24,368 nucleotides of DNA, from IMG/VR virus record IMGVR_UViG_3300048588_000239, positions 1 to 24,368 of that record; one strand, 5' to 3'. Below, piece after piece: positions 1-6,463 of this stretch. The translations under genes and the position numbers were made by a program. The notes below the pieces were generated by a model. The model ran no database searches. It was not told where the DNA came from and was given only the letters and a program-made list of their open reading frames with translations. This stretch comes from a virus. Position 1 is the first letter of the stretch, and each line of letters starts with the position of its first letter.

Positions 1-353
<353 letters not shown>

Positions 354-354
<1 letters not shown>

Positions 355-653
355 TGGCACCCGACCTGCTCGACCTCATCCCGGACTACGAACCCGACTA
401 CGGCCACAACGGCCCCGTCTACTTCCAACCCACCCCCGAAACCGAACACCGCGAAGCCGCCTACCGCGCCCTCGACGTCACCCTCCGCAAATGGGCCGAA
501 TCCGACGACACCTACCGGGCTGCGATCGCTGAACTCCGCGTCACGCTCACCCCCGCCGTCCGTCCCGCCATCACCGCCGACGAAGTAGCCGCACTTGCGG
601 TCGAGGCGCACCGCGCAACCCCACGCCGGTGGCTGCGGAAGGGCCGCGCATGA
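354..653 (+). CDS. Hypothetical phage protein (99 aa)
   Basis: This 99-residue protein begins at the ATG that overlaps the preceding stop (TAATG), which favours this start over the longer frame that begins at 228. The longer version would add an Arg/His-rich stretch typical of a shadow frame. The N-terminus is acidic and aromatic (LIPDYEPDYGHN). The C-terminal half looks helical and ends Arg-rich (TPRRWLRKGRA). There are no cysteines, signal peptide or membrane segment. The stop overlaps the next start (ATGA), consistent with translational coupling. The function is not recognised. Confidence 0.7.
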
Positions 654-1324
654 CCCCCAAGGCCCCCACCGTCCAAGACATCATCACCATCGTCGACGAA
701 CTCGCCAACATCAGCACCCCCACACCCGCATCCACCATCATCCGCGTCGGCCTCATCACCGAACTCCGCACCGAACTCCGACCCAACCTCGGACGCACCA
801 CCCCCGGCCGCGGCGACCGCAACCGACTCCCCATCGACACCACCGCGCTCGCCGTATGGGAAGACGTCACCACCCGCATCCAAGCCCTCCACATCGACCT
901 GAACGGCACCCCCGCCACCACCGGCAGCCTCGAACAGATCCTCAACGCATGGGCACGCGACCTCGTCGCCGCCGAGCTCACCACCCCGAACGGCCTCAAC
1001 GAACCCACCCTCCGGCTCATGCACCACCGAGTCACCAGCATCCGCAACCGCATCCGCAACCACCTCGACCCGTACCCCGCCGGCGACATCCCCGGCGCCC
1101 AATGCCCCGTCTGCGGTGCAGACATCGCCCACGTCCTCATCGACGGCGAAGAAGCACAAATGCCCGCCATCGGATGGAGCAAACCCCCCACCGGCCTCAC
1201 CGTCGAATGCCGCAACCCCGCCTGCCTCACCACCTGGACAGGCGACAACGAACTCCGCATCCTCGAACACGAGATCACCGTGTTCCGAACCCTCTTCGCC
1301 CCCACGAACGGAACACGATCATGA
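650..1324 (+). CDS. Zinc-ribbon phage protein of unknown function (224 aa)
   Basis: The start is taken at the ATG at 650, which overlaps the upstream TGA (ATGA); an in-frame ATG at 629 would add seven residues. Residues 1-145 look largely helical. Near the C-terminus is a four-cysteine zinc ribbon: CPVC at residues 152-155 and C187/C192 (CRNPAC), followed by a Trp (TTW) and a closing helix. The layout, a helical N-terminal part then a C-terminal ribbon, resembles a family common beside early genes of actinobacteriophages, but I cannot name it with confidence. Zinc binding is inferred from the cysteine spacing. A DNA- or RNA-contact role is possible but unproven. The stop overlaps the next start. 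Confidence 0.75.
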   Translation: MTPKAPTVQDIITIVDELANISTPTPASTIIRVGLITELRTELRPNLGRTTPGRGDRNRLPIDTTALAVWEDVTTRIQALHIDLNGTPATTGSLEQILNAWARDLVAAELTTPNGLNEPTLRLMHHRVTSIRNRIRNHLDPYPAGDIPGAQCPVCGADIAHVLIDGEEAQMPAIGWSKPPTGLTVECRNPACLTTWTGDNELRILEHEITVFRTLFAPTNGTRS

Positions 1325-1563
1325 AGACCCGCCGCGACCTCCGCGACCGCGTCGAGGAATACGAAGCCAACCTCAGATCCCTCGCCAGTCAGCTCGAGAA
1401 CGTCGTCAAACAGGTCGAAGTGGCACGCCCCGACGTCAACCCCGGCACGCAAGAGCTCCGCGACACCATCAGGCTCTACCGACTCATCGCGGACGACATC
1501 ACGAAGATCCTCGCCGGCCAGGAGCTGCAACCGTTCATCATCACCGGAGAGCTGCCGACATGA
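1321..1563 (+). CDS. Hypothetical coiled-coil phage protein (80 aa)
   Basis: This 80-residue protein starts at an ATG overlapping the previous stop (ATGA). Its first 40 residues (TRRDLRDRVEEYEANLRS and onward) are strongly helical and charged with heptad-like Leu/Val spacing, suggesting a short coiled coil. A second helix follows around residues 47-66. There are no cysteines, signal peptide or membrane segment. It ends with a TGA that overlaps the next ATG, so it is part of the same coupled operon. The function is not recognised. Confidence 0.7.
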   Translation: MKTRRDLRDRVEEYEANLRSLASQLENVVKQVEVARPDVNPGTQELRDTIRLYRLIADDITKILAGQELQPFIITGELPT

Positions 1564-1766
1564 CCACCACCCTCGCCTCCGTCATGTGCACGCTCTGCGG
1601 CGCAACCGGCACAGTCAACTCCGACATCACCAGCCCAGCCGGGCTCGCCACAGCAGCCGTGTGGGCGCTCCACATGGCCCGCAACCACCCGCAGATCACC
1701 GAGCGGGCAAGCCACTACATCGTGATGACCCCGGTCACGACGAAACCACAGGACAGGAGTGAGTGA
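1560..1766 (+). CDS. Small CxxC phage protein (68 aa)
   Basis: This 68-residue protein starts at an ATG overlapping the previous stop. Near the N-terminus is a CTLCG knuckle (residues 10-14), and around residues 40-43 there is HMARNH, so C-C-H-H zinc coordination (C2H2-like) is possible. The spacing between the pairs, about 27-30 residues, is longer than in a classical zinc finger. No other domain is seen. The stop overlaps the start of the next gene (TGATG). Function unknown; a small nucleic-acid-binding protein is a reasonable guess only. Confidence 0.65.
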   Translation: MTTTLASVMCTLCGATGTVNSDITSPAGLATAAVWALHMARNHPQITERASHYIVMTPVTTKPQDRSE

Positions 1767-2050
1767 TGTCGATTCTCCTCGCCGTGACCAAACGGGACGG
1801 TCACGAGACGAACGCCCAGTCCACCCTCCCTGCGCTCGTCACAGTGATCCTGACGCCGAGGTCGAAAGACGCCGCTCGCGGGATGAGCGTCCGCCACATC
1901 TTCGAGACGAACGCGTTTCGGAGGCTGGCGTCTGCTGACCGCGCGCCAGTCATCGAGGCCGCGGTGCCCGCAATTGCCACGACGGATTGCCCGAAGTGCC
2001 GCGAGAAGTGGCTCGCAGACCACGTGAACAGGAGCCAAGCAGGAGAATGA
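1766..2050 (+). CDS. Hypothetical phage protein with C-terminal CPKC (94 aa)
   Basis: The ATG at 1766 is preferred to the GTG one codon earlier because it overlaps the preceding stop and has an AGGAG-type site about 6-10 bases upstream (1755-1759). The N-terminal half is beta-like (SILLAVTKRDG, ALVTVILTP). The C-terminus carries one CPKC pair in TTDCPKCREKW, which could be half of a zinc site or a redox pair. There is no membrane segment. The stop overlaps the start of the next gene. Function not recognised. Confidence 0.65.
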   Translation: MSILLAVTKRDGHETNAQSTLPALVTVILTPRSKDAARGMSVRHIFETNAFRRLASADRAPVIEAAVPAIATTDCPKCREKWLADHVNRSQAGE

Positions 2051-2541
2051 GCGTCATGGAACAGGTCTACGCACAGCCGCATGAGGGAATCACTGGCACC
2101 GAGCGTTCGGGCGATCCGTTGCTCACCGAGGACGGCTCTCTCGTCGCCATCGAGCTGATGGGGATGCTCCACAAGGCGGTACTCGTCGGGAACCCCGCCC
2201 CGATCGTGGCGCAGATGTACGACCGCATCGCCAGTCCAGCAGCCGGGGATGCGGTCGTGGTGTTCGATGCTATCTATTCGAGGAACGACGATCACAAATA
2301 CAAGGGCGTCGGCTACCTGATCGCCCAACGCGCCGAGTGGGCGCAGACCGATGCGAAGTGGGCTGAGGCGCGCTCGGAGGATGGCAGCCTCACAGACGAC
2401 GACCGCTGGATCGAGCGCGATGCCTGGTACATCCAGTACGGCCCGGACGCCGTGGACGTGTGCCGGTGGTCGAATTGCCGAGTCCTCGCGATCCCGCGTA
2501 CCCATTCGTCCGGTTCGGGGTCTACAGAAGGGAACGAGTGA
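2047..2541 (+). CDS. Hypothetical acidic phage protein with SGSTEGNE tail (164 aa)
   Basis: Two starts are possible. The ATG at 2047 overlaps the previous stop (ATGA) and has AGGAG about 12 bases upstream. The ATG at 2056, three codons in, has another AGGAG 10 bases upstream; I keep 2047. The protein is acidic, rich in Trp and Asp, and has no membrane segment or cysteine motif. The C-terminus (GSGSTEGNE) is encoded by a 26-bp stretch that recurs exactly at the end of the next gene. The stop overlaps the next ATG (TGATG). Function not recognised. Confidence 0.65.
   Translation: MSVMEQVYAQPHEGITGTERSGDPLLTEDGSLVAIELMGMLHKAVLVGNPAPIVAQMYDRIASPAAGDAVVVFDAIYSRNDDHKYKGVGYLIAQRAEWAQTDAKWAEARSEDGSLTDDDRWIERDAWYIQYGPDAVDVCRWSNCRVLAIPRTHSSGSGSTEGNE
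2513..2538 (+). repeat. 26-bp direct repeat, copy 1 (3' end of gene plus RBS)
   Basis: This 26-base stretch is identical to 2914-2939. It encodes the C-terminal SGSTEGNE of the upstream gene and contains a purine-rich AGAAGGGA ribosome binding site just before the next start. The copies lie about 400 bp apart at equivalent places in consecutive genes, each ending a gene and launching the next. Confidence 0.9.
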
Positions 2542-2945
2542 TGCCCAGCGCGATCATCAAGCCGAAGCCAGACGAAGACTTCTACGCCCGGTACTCGACC
2601 ATCGTCGACAGTCCTTGCGAGTCGGGCACCCGAGAAGCCCTGCTCGCATATGGCATCGATCCCGAACGCCTCGACCGGGCCGACGAGACTGGCACATCCG
2701 CGCTGTGGGGGTACACCGAAGGCACGCTCTGGCTCGGTTGGCAGGACACGGATATCCAAGTGCGCGAGGGCGTCGTAGACCCGACTGCACCAGAAGACGC
2801 GTGGCGGGGCACGATCGCACGCGCAGACCTGCGCGCCTTCTGCGAGACGCTCGGCGAAGACGGCAACTTTCACCCGCCCGCGGGCATGGTCACGTGGTCG
2901 AAACCGGATTCGAGTTCGGGGTCTACAGAAGGGAACGAGACGTGA
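2541..2945 (+). CDS. Hypothetical acidic phage protein with SGSTEGNET tail (134 aa)
   Basis: The ATG at 2541 overlaps the previous stop (TGATG) and is served by the AGAAGGGA purine tract inside the repeat at 2513-2538. An upstream in-frame GTG at 2460 would add 27 residues that lie inside the previous gene. The protein is acidic with several Trp (WLGWQDTDIQV) and one or two isolated Cys. Its last residues (TWSKPDSSSGSTEGNET) match the tail of the previous protein (CRWSN...SGSTEGNE), so the two genes share a duplicated 3' end although their bodies do not look alike. Function not recognised. Confidence 0.65.
   Translation: MPSAIIKPKPDEDFYARYSTIVDSPCESGTREALLAYGIDPERLDRADETGTSALWGYTEGTLWLGWQDTDIQVREGVVDPTAPEDAWRGTIARADLRAFCETLGEDGNFHPPAGMVTWSKPDSSSGSTEGNET
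2914..2939 (+). repeat. 26-bp direct repeat, copy 2 (3' end of gene plus RBS)
   Basis: This is identical to 2513-2538. It encodes the C-terminal SGSTEGNE and supplies the purine-rich site upstream of the GTG start at 2942. A looser match (GTGGTCGAA) precedes both copies, so the duplicated module may be longer than the exact core. Confidence 0.9.
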
Positions 2946-3241
2946 AAAACTTCCTGCGCTGGCTGTCCTCGCTGATCCGCCGTCAGCCGTCCCCCGCCTC
3001 GCTAGCCGACTGGCGTGAGGACTACACCGGGCGGCACGTATGCACACTGTGGACGCCGTACGACGTCTGGGAGGAACGAGAGCGTTCCGGCCCCGGCCTG
3101 ACGTGCCGTCACTGGCACGCGCCGTGGCCCTACGCCACGTCCCCTGAGGACTATTGGTCCACGCACTGGCGGAACCGCCACGGCTACGTCCCCTGGGGGC
3201 GACCGCTGTGGCGCGACGGGACGAAGGAGGATGCGCGCTGA
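2942..3241 (+). CDS. Hypothetical Trp/Arg-rich phage protein (99 aa)
   Basis: The start is the GTG at 2942, overlapping the previous stop (GTGA) and preceded by the AGAAGGGA tract in the second repeat copy. The protein starts with a basic amphipathic stretch (KNFLRWLSSLIRR). It is then unusually rich in Trp, Tyr, His and Arg (for example HWHAPWPYATSPEDYWSTHW). Two Cys (VCTLW and LTCRHWH) with nearby His could coordinate a metal. No family is recognised. It is the last gene of the left-hand operon; the next 450 bases hold no clear gene. Confidence 0.6.
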   Translation: MKNFLRWLSSLIRRQPSPASLADWREDYTGRHVCTLWTPYDVWEERERSGPGLTCRHWHAPWPYATSPEDYWSTHWRNRHGYVPWGRPLWRDGTKEDAR

Positions 3242-3313
3242 GCGCACCCATTGACCCTGACTGTGCCCAGGGAAAGCACCCCGCGTGCATTGGTTGAGCG
3301 CAACCCTGAGAAT

Positions 3314-3400
3314 ATGGCGGATGACGACCGCATTCTGCCCCGCGCACCGGTCGGTAACGCGCTGTTCCCCGAATCGACCGGTTCGGAGTCCGAGGGTTGA
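3314..3400 (+). CDS. Possible 28-residue small ORF
   Basis: A short frame from the ATG at 3314 to the TGA at 3398-3400 encodes an acidic peptide, MADDDRILPRAPVG and onward, ending GSESEG. It is in the same frame as the preceding gene, after that gene's stop, and could start further up at a GTG at 3263 or TTG at 3290. Codon use is acceptable for this genome and the composition is protein-like, but there is no good ribosome binding site. It may be chance. It is listed because it is the only plausible coding stretch between 3242 and 3689. Confidence 0.2.
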   Translation: MADDDRILPRAPVGNALFPESTGSESEG

Positions 3401-3536
3401 AACTCCCGCGTTCCGCGCTCGCCGCAGAACACCCGCTCACGAGCCACACGCGCCCGACACGCGGACTCCCAATAGTCGCCACCTCATCGAAAGTGGTACA
3501 GTCAGCATCACGCGGGAGAAGTGTTCCTACCGCCAG

Positions 3537-3564
3537 ACGCCCCGAAGCAAACGCTCGGGGCGTT
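3537..3564 (+). terminator. Hairpin, probable terminator of the left operon
   Basis: ACGCCCCGA (3537-3545) is perfectly complementary to TCGGGGCGT (3555-3563), giving a 9-bp GC-rich stem with a 9-base loop. Only a weak T-rich tail (TTCGT) follows. It fits an intrinsic terminator of the L-shaped or short-tail kind seen in high-GC actinobacteria, but it could also be a leader-RNA structure. Confidence 0.5.
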
Positions 3565-3630
3565 CGTCATGTGCCGACGCGCCAAGCGCCTCGGCCGCGC
3601 CGCAGGTCCAGGGGGTCCTGCACAAGCGCA

Positions 3631-3666
3631 GCCCCCTCGGCCCGAACGGGTGCGGACCGAGGGGGC
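3631..3666 (+). terminator. Second hairpin, 24 bases upstream of the HNH gene
   Basis: GCCCCCTCGG (3631-3640) pairs perfectly with CCGAGGGGGC (3657-3666), a 10-bp stem. The 16-base loop contains its own CCC-GAAC-GGG mini-hairpin. No T tract follows, and the stem ends only 23 bases before the HNH start codon. It may be a terminator, an attenuator, or part of the packaging (cos) region. The assignment is open. Confidence 0.45.
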
Positions 3667-3689
3667 ACAACCCCCGCACCGGAGACACC

Positions 3690-3995
3690 ATGTCCACCAC
3701 ACACGCCGACCCCCGCCAAGCCCAAGCCCTTCGCGAACTCCGCGCTCGCGGCGAACACCAAACCTGCTGGTCCTGCGGCCGCGAACTCCTCGCCTCAGCC
3801 CGCAAACCCCACCCCGCGGCCATCACCGTCGGCCACTACGTCGACGTAGACCTTGGCCTCACCGACCCGTTCCACCCCGCGAACTACGGCGCCCAGTGCG
3901 GACCGTGCAACTACGCAGGCGGGGCACGACGCACCAACGCCAAGCGCCGCGGCATCACCGGCCGCGAGCTCACCGTCTCACCCGATTGGACCTGA
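3690..3995 (+). CDS. HNH endonuclease (101 aa)
   Basis: The start is the ATG at 3690 with a GGAG site five bases upstream; in-frame upstream extension would be Arg/Pro-rich shadow. Metal-binding and HNH residues are visible: CWSC (C26, C29), GHYVDVD (H49), DPFHPAN (H62, N65) and CGPCN (C70, C73, N74). The length is typical of the small HNH proteins encoded next to terminase genes in cos-type siphoviruses. In HK97-like phages these work with terminase to cut cos ends during packaging (established for HK97 gp74 and relatives). Position just upstream of TerS supports that role here. A homing or free-standing nuclease is the alternative. Confidence 0.88.
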   Translation: MSTTHADPRQAQALRELRARGEHQTCWSCGRELLASARKPHPAAITVGHYVDVDLGLTDPFHPANYGAQCGPCNYAGGARRTNAKRRGITGRELTVSPDWT

Positions 3996-4178
3996 ACACG
4001 CACACGCATCTGGCACTTCGCCTTCTCACGTTGGTACGACCACGACCTTGTCGGCCACAACCGCCGCGCGGCCGTCTGGGGCACCATGAGCGACCTCCTG
4101 TGCCGTGTTCTCTGGCCGAACCGGCGCGCGGATGCCTCACACCGCGTCACCACGGGCCCAGGACGACCGGTTTTTTAG
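3996..4178 (+). other. Start-less coding-like frame after the HNH gene
   Basis: Directly after the HNH stop, in the same frame, an open frame runs to the TAG at 4176-4178. It reads like real protein: TRIWHFAFSRWYDHDL, then VGHNRRAVWGT, then SDLLCRVLWPNRRAD, with G or C at most third positions. No ATG, GTG or TTG precedes this coding-like part. The only ATG is at 4086, which would give 30 residues. Possibilities are a small gene whose start was lost by a one-base indel near 3992-3996, stop-codon read-through of the HNH protein, or a start at an unusual codon. I do not recognise the product. Confidence 0.35.
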
Positions 4179-4245
4179 CCCGGACCCACCACACGAAGGA
4201 CCGCGCTCTCTTCCATTTCTCTCTCTCCGACCGACGGAGGCCGAT
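4179..4245. other. Short spacer with pyrimidine tract before TerS
   Basis: This spacer holds a pyrimidine-rich run (about 4206-4232, CTCTCTTCC and CTCTCTCTCC blocks) and the CGGAGG ribosome binding site of TerS at 4235-4240. A cos site in phages of this layout is usually near the HNH/TerS genes, so this or the neighbouring non-coding DNA is a candidate, but no cos sequence can be identified by eye. Confidence 0.35.
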
Positions 4246-4791
4246 GTGACACAGCGGCCAAAGCGTCCCGCGCACGGGACCGTGCAGCGGTACCGCCTCG
4301 AGCTCGCCGACAAGAAGGCCGGCCGGGGGAGTGGGCCCTGCGATCGTTGTCGTTCCGCGAACTCTGAGCGTGCGAAGACCGCTCGAGTGAACGCGGCCGC
4401 CCGGGCGCGACGCGCCGAGATGAAGGCGCTCCCCGATGTCACAACTTCCGGTCACGCGCAGGAGTCACCGCCCGCCCGCTCGAGCACCGCGGGACGGGGC
4501 AAGCGCAAGGTCGGCGTCATGGAGGGGTCCGTACAGCAGGACATCGAGGAGATCGACCCGAAGCTGCATGTTCCGTTCCACCGATCGTTGAGCGCTCTGG
4601 CCATCGAACTTGCTCAGGAGATCGACGAACCGGCCACCTCCGCCGCCGCTCGCCGCGACGCCCGCAAACAGCTCTTCGAGGTGCTCAGATCCCTGCGCAC
4701 CCAGAAGGAGGGCGACGATGGCTCGGCGCTCACGGTCCTCCTCGAGCAAGCAGGCTTTGGGGTTCCCCTCGTACCTGGACGTACCTCCTAG
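4246..4791 (+). CDS. terS: Terminase small subunit (181 aa)
   Basis: The GTG at 4246 is chosen because CGGAGG lies five bases upstream; a longer frame from 4105 is not supported. The N-terminus (AHGTVQRYRLELADKK, then PCDRC at residues 31-35, then a basic helix) matches a pattern frequent in actinophage small terminases, where a short Cys-containing basic segment precedes the helical core. The C-terminal half is helical (LSALAIELAQEID and onward). TerS recognises the packaging site and recruits TerL. The call rests mainly on position directly before TerL and size. The gene overlaps TerL by 74 bases, which is long for this genome. Confidence 0.8.
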   Translation: MTQRPKRPAHGTVQRYRLELADKKAGRGSGPCDRCRSANSERAKTARVNAAARARRAEMKALPDVTTSGHAQESPPARSSTAGRGKRKVGVMEGSVQQDIEEIDPKLHVPFHRSLSALAIELAQEIDEPATSAAARRDARKQLFEVLRSLRTQKEGDDGSALTVLLEQAGFGVPLVPGRTS

Positions 4792-6268
4792 GTTCGGCAC
4801 CCTCCGCAACTTCGACAACCCGACGTACGGTGACCGTCTCGCGCTGACCGCTCGCCTGCTGAACAAGCCGTACATCCCCTGGCAGCAGTACGTCGCTGAT
4901 GTGCTCGGCGAGGTCGACGCCCGCACCGGGATTCGCGTCTACCGTGAGGGGCTTGTCACCCTGATGCGTCAGGGCGGGAAGACGACGTTCATCGTCAGCT
5001 TCAAGTCGCACCGCGCCCTGGACTGCACTCCGCAGAACCCGCAGACGATCCAGTTCGCTGCGCAGGACGGCATCGAGGCGAAGAAGAAGTGGCTCCAACA
5101 CGCGAAGCTCATCAAGCGCACCGCGCTCGGCGTGCGGCTCGTCGAGGGAACACCGACCACCTCGAACGGCAAGGAGATCCTCGAGTGGGACACGGGCTCG
5201 ACGGAAGTCCCTCTCTCCGGCAGTGAGGGCTCCGGTCACGGAGACACCCTGAATCTCGGCGTCGTCACCGAGGCGTTCGCCCACAAGGACGACCGCTACA
5301 TGCTGACCATGCGGCCAGCCATGAACAACGACCCCAACGCGCAGCTGCTCGTCGAGTCGACCCAGGGCAACGCACAATCGATCTGGCTCAACGAGACCAC
5401 GCAGGAGTACCGCGACCGGTACGCCGTCGACGACGGCCGCGAGCTCACCGAGAGCCGCATCGCGTACTTCGACTGGTCCTTCGCTCCCGAGGACGACATC
5501 TTCTCCCCGGACACCTGGCGGCGGCGCATCCCGCAGCTGGGTCACCTCCTGCGTATCGAGGAAGTCGAGACCGCGGCGCGCAACGCGACAACGCCGAAGA
5601 AGATCCGCGCGTTCGCCCGCGGCTTCGGGAACGTCGCCGACCTGGGCGCCGGCGAAGGATCTCTCTTCGACGAGACGTACTGGGAGGACACGGAGACCGA
5701 CGACGACATCATCGGTCTCCGTGCGCTCACGTTCGACGTCACGAACGACCGAAGCTGGTCGAGCCTCGCCTGGGCCGGGGTGAACCGCGCTGGCGACATG
5801 CAGTCCGAGCTGATCAAGCACGAACGCTCCGTGCACTGGGTCGTCGCGGCCGCGGGCGACATCTTCGATCGCAACCCGAAGATGCGCCGCCGGATCTACT
5901 GCGCACCAGGCGGACAGGCCGTGACGCTCGAGTCCGCGTTCCGTCGCGCAGGGATCGACCTGATCATCCTCTCCCGCTCCGAGTACGCCGGCGCCGCCGG
6001 CCAGTACTTCGCAGGGTGCGGCGACTCAGACGAGCTCGCATCCGACGAACCCGAACCGCGGATCTTCCACAAGGCGTCGCTCGGCCAAACCCCGCTGCAC
6101 GTCGCGATTGGTGGAGCCGCGTGGACCACCATCAAGCCCCGTGTGTGGGACAGCGGCCGCTCGTCCACCGTCATCTCCCCGCTCGTCGCATGCTCGATCG
6201 CGCCGTGGGCCTACCAGATCGAGCTCGAGGCGAAGCCCGTCGACGACATCCTGCAGACGTTCGCCTGA
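4718..6268 (+). CDS. terL: Terminase large subunit (516 aa)
   Basis: The start is the ATG at 4718, with AAGGAGG about six bases upstream inside the terS coding region. The ATPase domain comes first: a Walker A-like loop LMRQGGKTTF (about residues 82-91), a Walker B-like strand LGVVTEAF ending in the catalytic Glu (about E185), and a coupling motif STQGN (214-218). The nuclease domain follows, with GSLFDETYW near 315-322, the FDVTND acidic strand (about D340), and a late WDSGRSSTVISP segment typical of the RNase H-like nuclease end. Length is normal for the family. It powers DNA translocation into the prohead and cuts the concatemer. The position before the Walker B Glu-Ala is Thr where many relatives have Asp. 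Confidence 0.95.
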   Translation: MARRSRSSSSKQALGFPSYLDVPPRFGTLRNFDNPTYGDRLALTARLLNKPYIPWQQYVADVLGEVDARTGIRVYREGLVTLMRQGGKTTFIVSFKSHRALDCTPQNPQTIQFAAQDGIEAKKKWLQHAKLIKRTALGVRLVEGTPTTSNGKEILEWDTGSTEVPLSGSEGSGHGDTLNLGVVTEAFAHKDDRYMLTMRPAMNNDPNAQLLVESTQGNAQSIWLNETTQEYRDRYAVDDGRELTESRIAYFDWSFAPEDDIFSPDTWRRRIPQLGHLLRIEEVETAARNATTPKKIRAFARGFGNVADLGAGEGSLFDETYWEDTETDDDIIGLRALTFDVTNDRSWSSLAWAGVNRAGDMQSELIKHERSVHWVVAAAGDIFDRNPKMRRRIYCAPGGQAVTLESAFRRAGIDLIILSRSEYAGAAGQYFAGCGDSDELASDEPEPRIFHKASLGQTPLHVAIGGAAWTTIKPRVWDSGRSSTVISPLVACSIAPWAYQIELEAKPVDDILQTFA

Positions 6269-6292
6269 CCCACCCGATCGGAGAACCACCTC

Positions 6293-6463
6293 ATGCCGAA
6301 GGCGATCGCCACCATCACCACCGTGCTCGAGCTCGTAGGACTCTCGCTCATCATCGCCGGCGTCTATGTGGCCTTCGGCCTGGCCTCGGCGCTCATCATC
6401 GCCGGCGCGCTGTTGCTCAGCATCTCGTTCCTGCTCACCACAACACGGGGAGGCCGCAAGTGA
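6293..6463 (+). CDS. Small two-helix membrane protein (56 aa)
   Basis: This short gene lies between TerL and portal. It starts at the ATG at 6293 with a CGGAG site nine bases upstream and ends in a TGA overlapped by the portal GTG. The product has a hydrophobic segment from about residue 10 (VLELVGLSLIIAGVYVAF) and a second (ALIIAGALLLSISFLL), then a basic end (TTTRGGRK). That suggests two membrane helices with a cytoplasmic basic C-terminus. Similar small membrane proteins occur at this place in other actinophages. The function is unknown; a holin-like or prohead-associated role would be guesswork. Confidence 0.75.
   Translation: MPKAIATITTVLELVGLSLIIAGVYVAFGLASALIIAGALLLSISFLLTTTRGGRK

Larger units (their letters stand above)
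3242..3689. other. Gene-poor spacer between early operon and packaging module
   Basis: About 450 bases with no convincing gene apart from the doubtful 28-residue frame at 3314. Longer open frames here are Arg/Pro/Ser-rich shadows. It holds two clear hairpins (3537-3563 and 3631-3666) and a TACAGT hexamer in a TGGTACAGT context (about 3494-3502) that could be an extended -10 element, though no matching -35 is seen. This looks like a transcription boundary: the end of the left operon and the leader of the packaging genes. Confidence 0.5.

Noticed and set aside
595-1320. Long upstream extension of the 80-residue gene at 1321
   Set aside because: The extension is Arg/His/Pro-rich shadow of the zinc-ribbon gene. 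The ATGA-coupled start at 1321 explains the real product.
2351-2941. Upstream extension of the gene at 2942
   Set aside because: It overlaps two coupled genes in another frame and is Arg-rich; the GTG at 2942 has a good site in the repeat.
3397-3849. 150-residue frame beginning at a TTG overlapping the small ORF stop
   Set aside because: It starts plausibly but runs through both hairpins into the HNH gene in the wrong frame and becomes Arg/Pro/Ala-rich.
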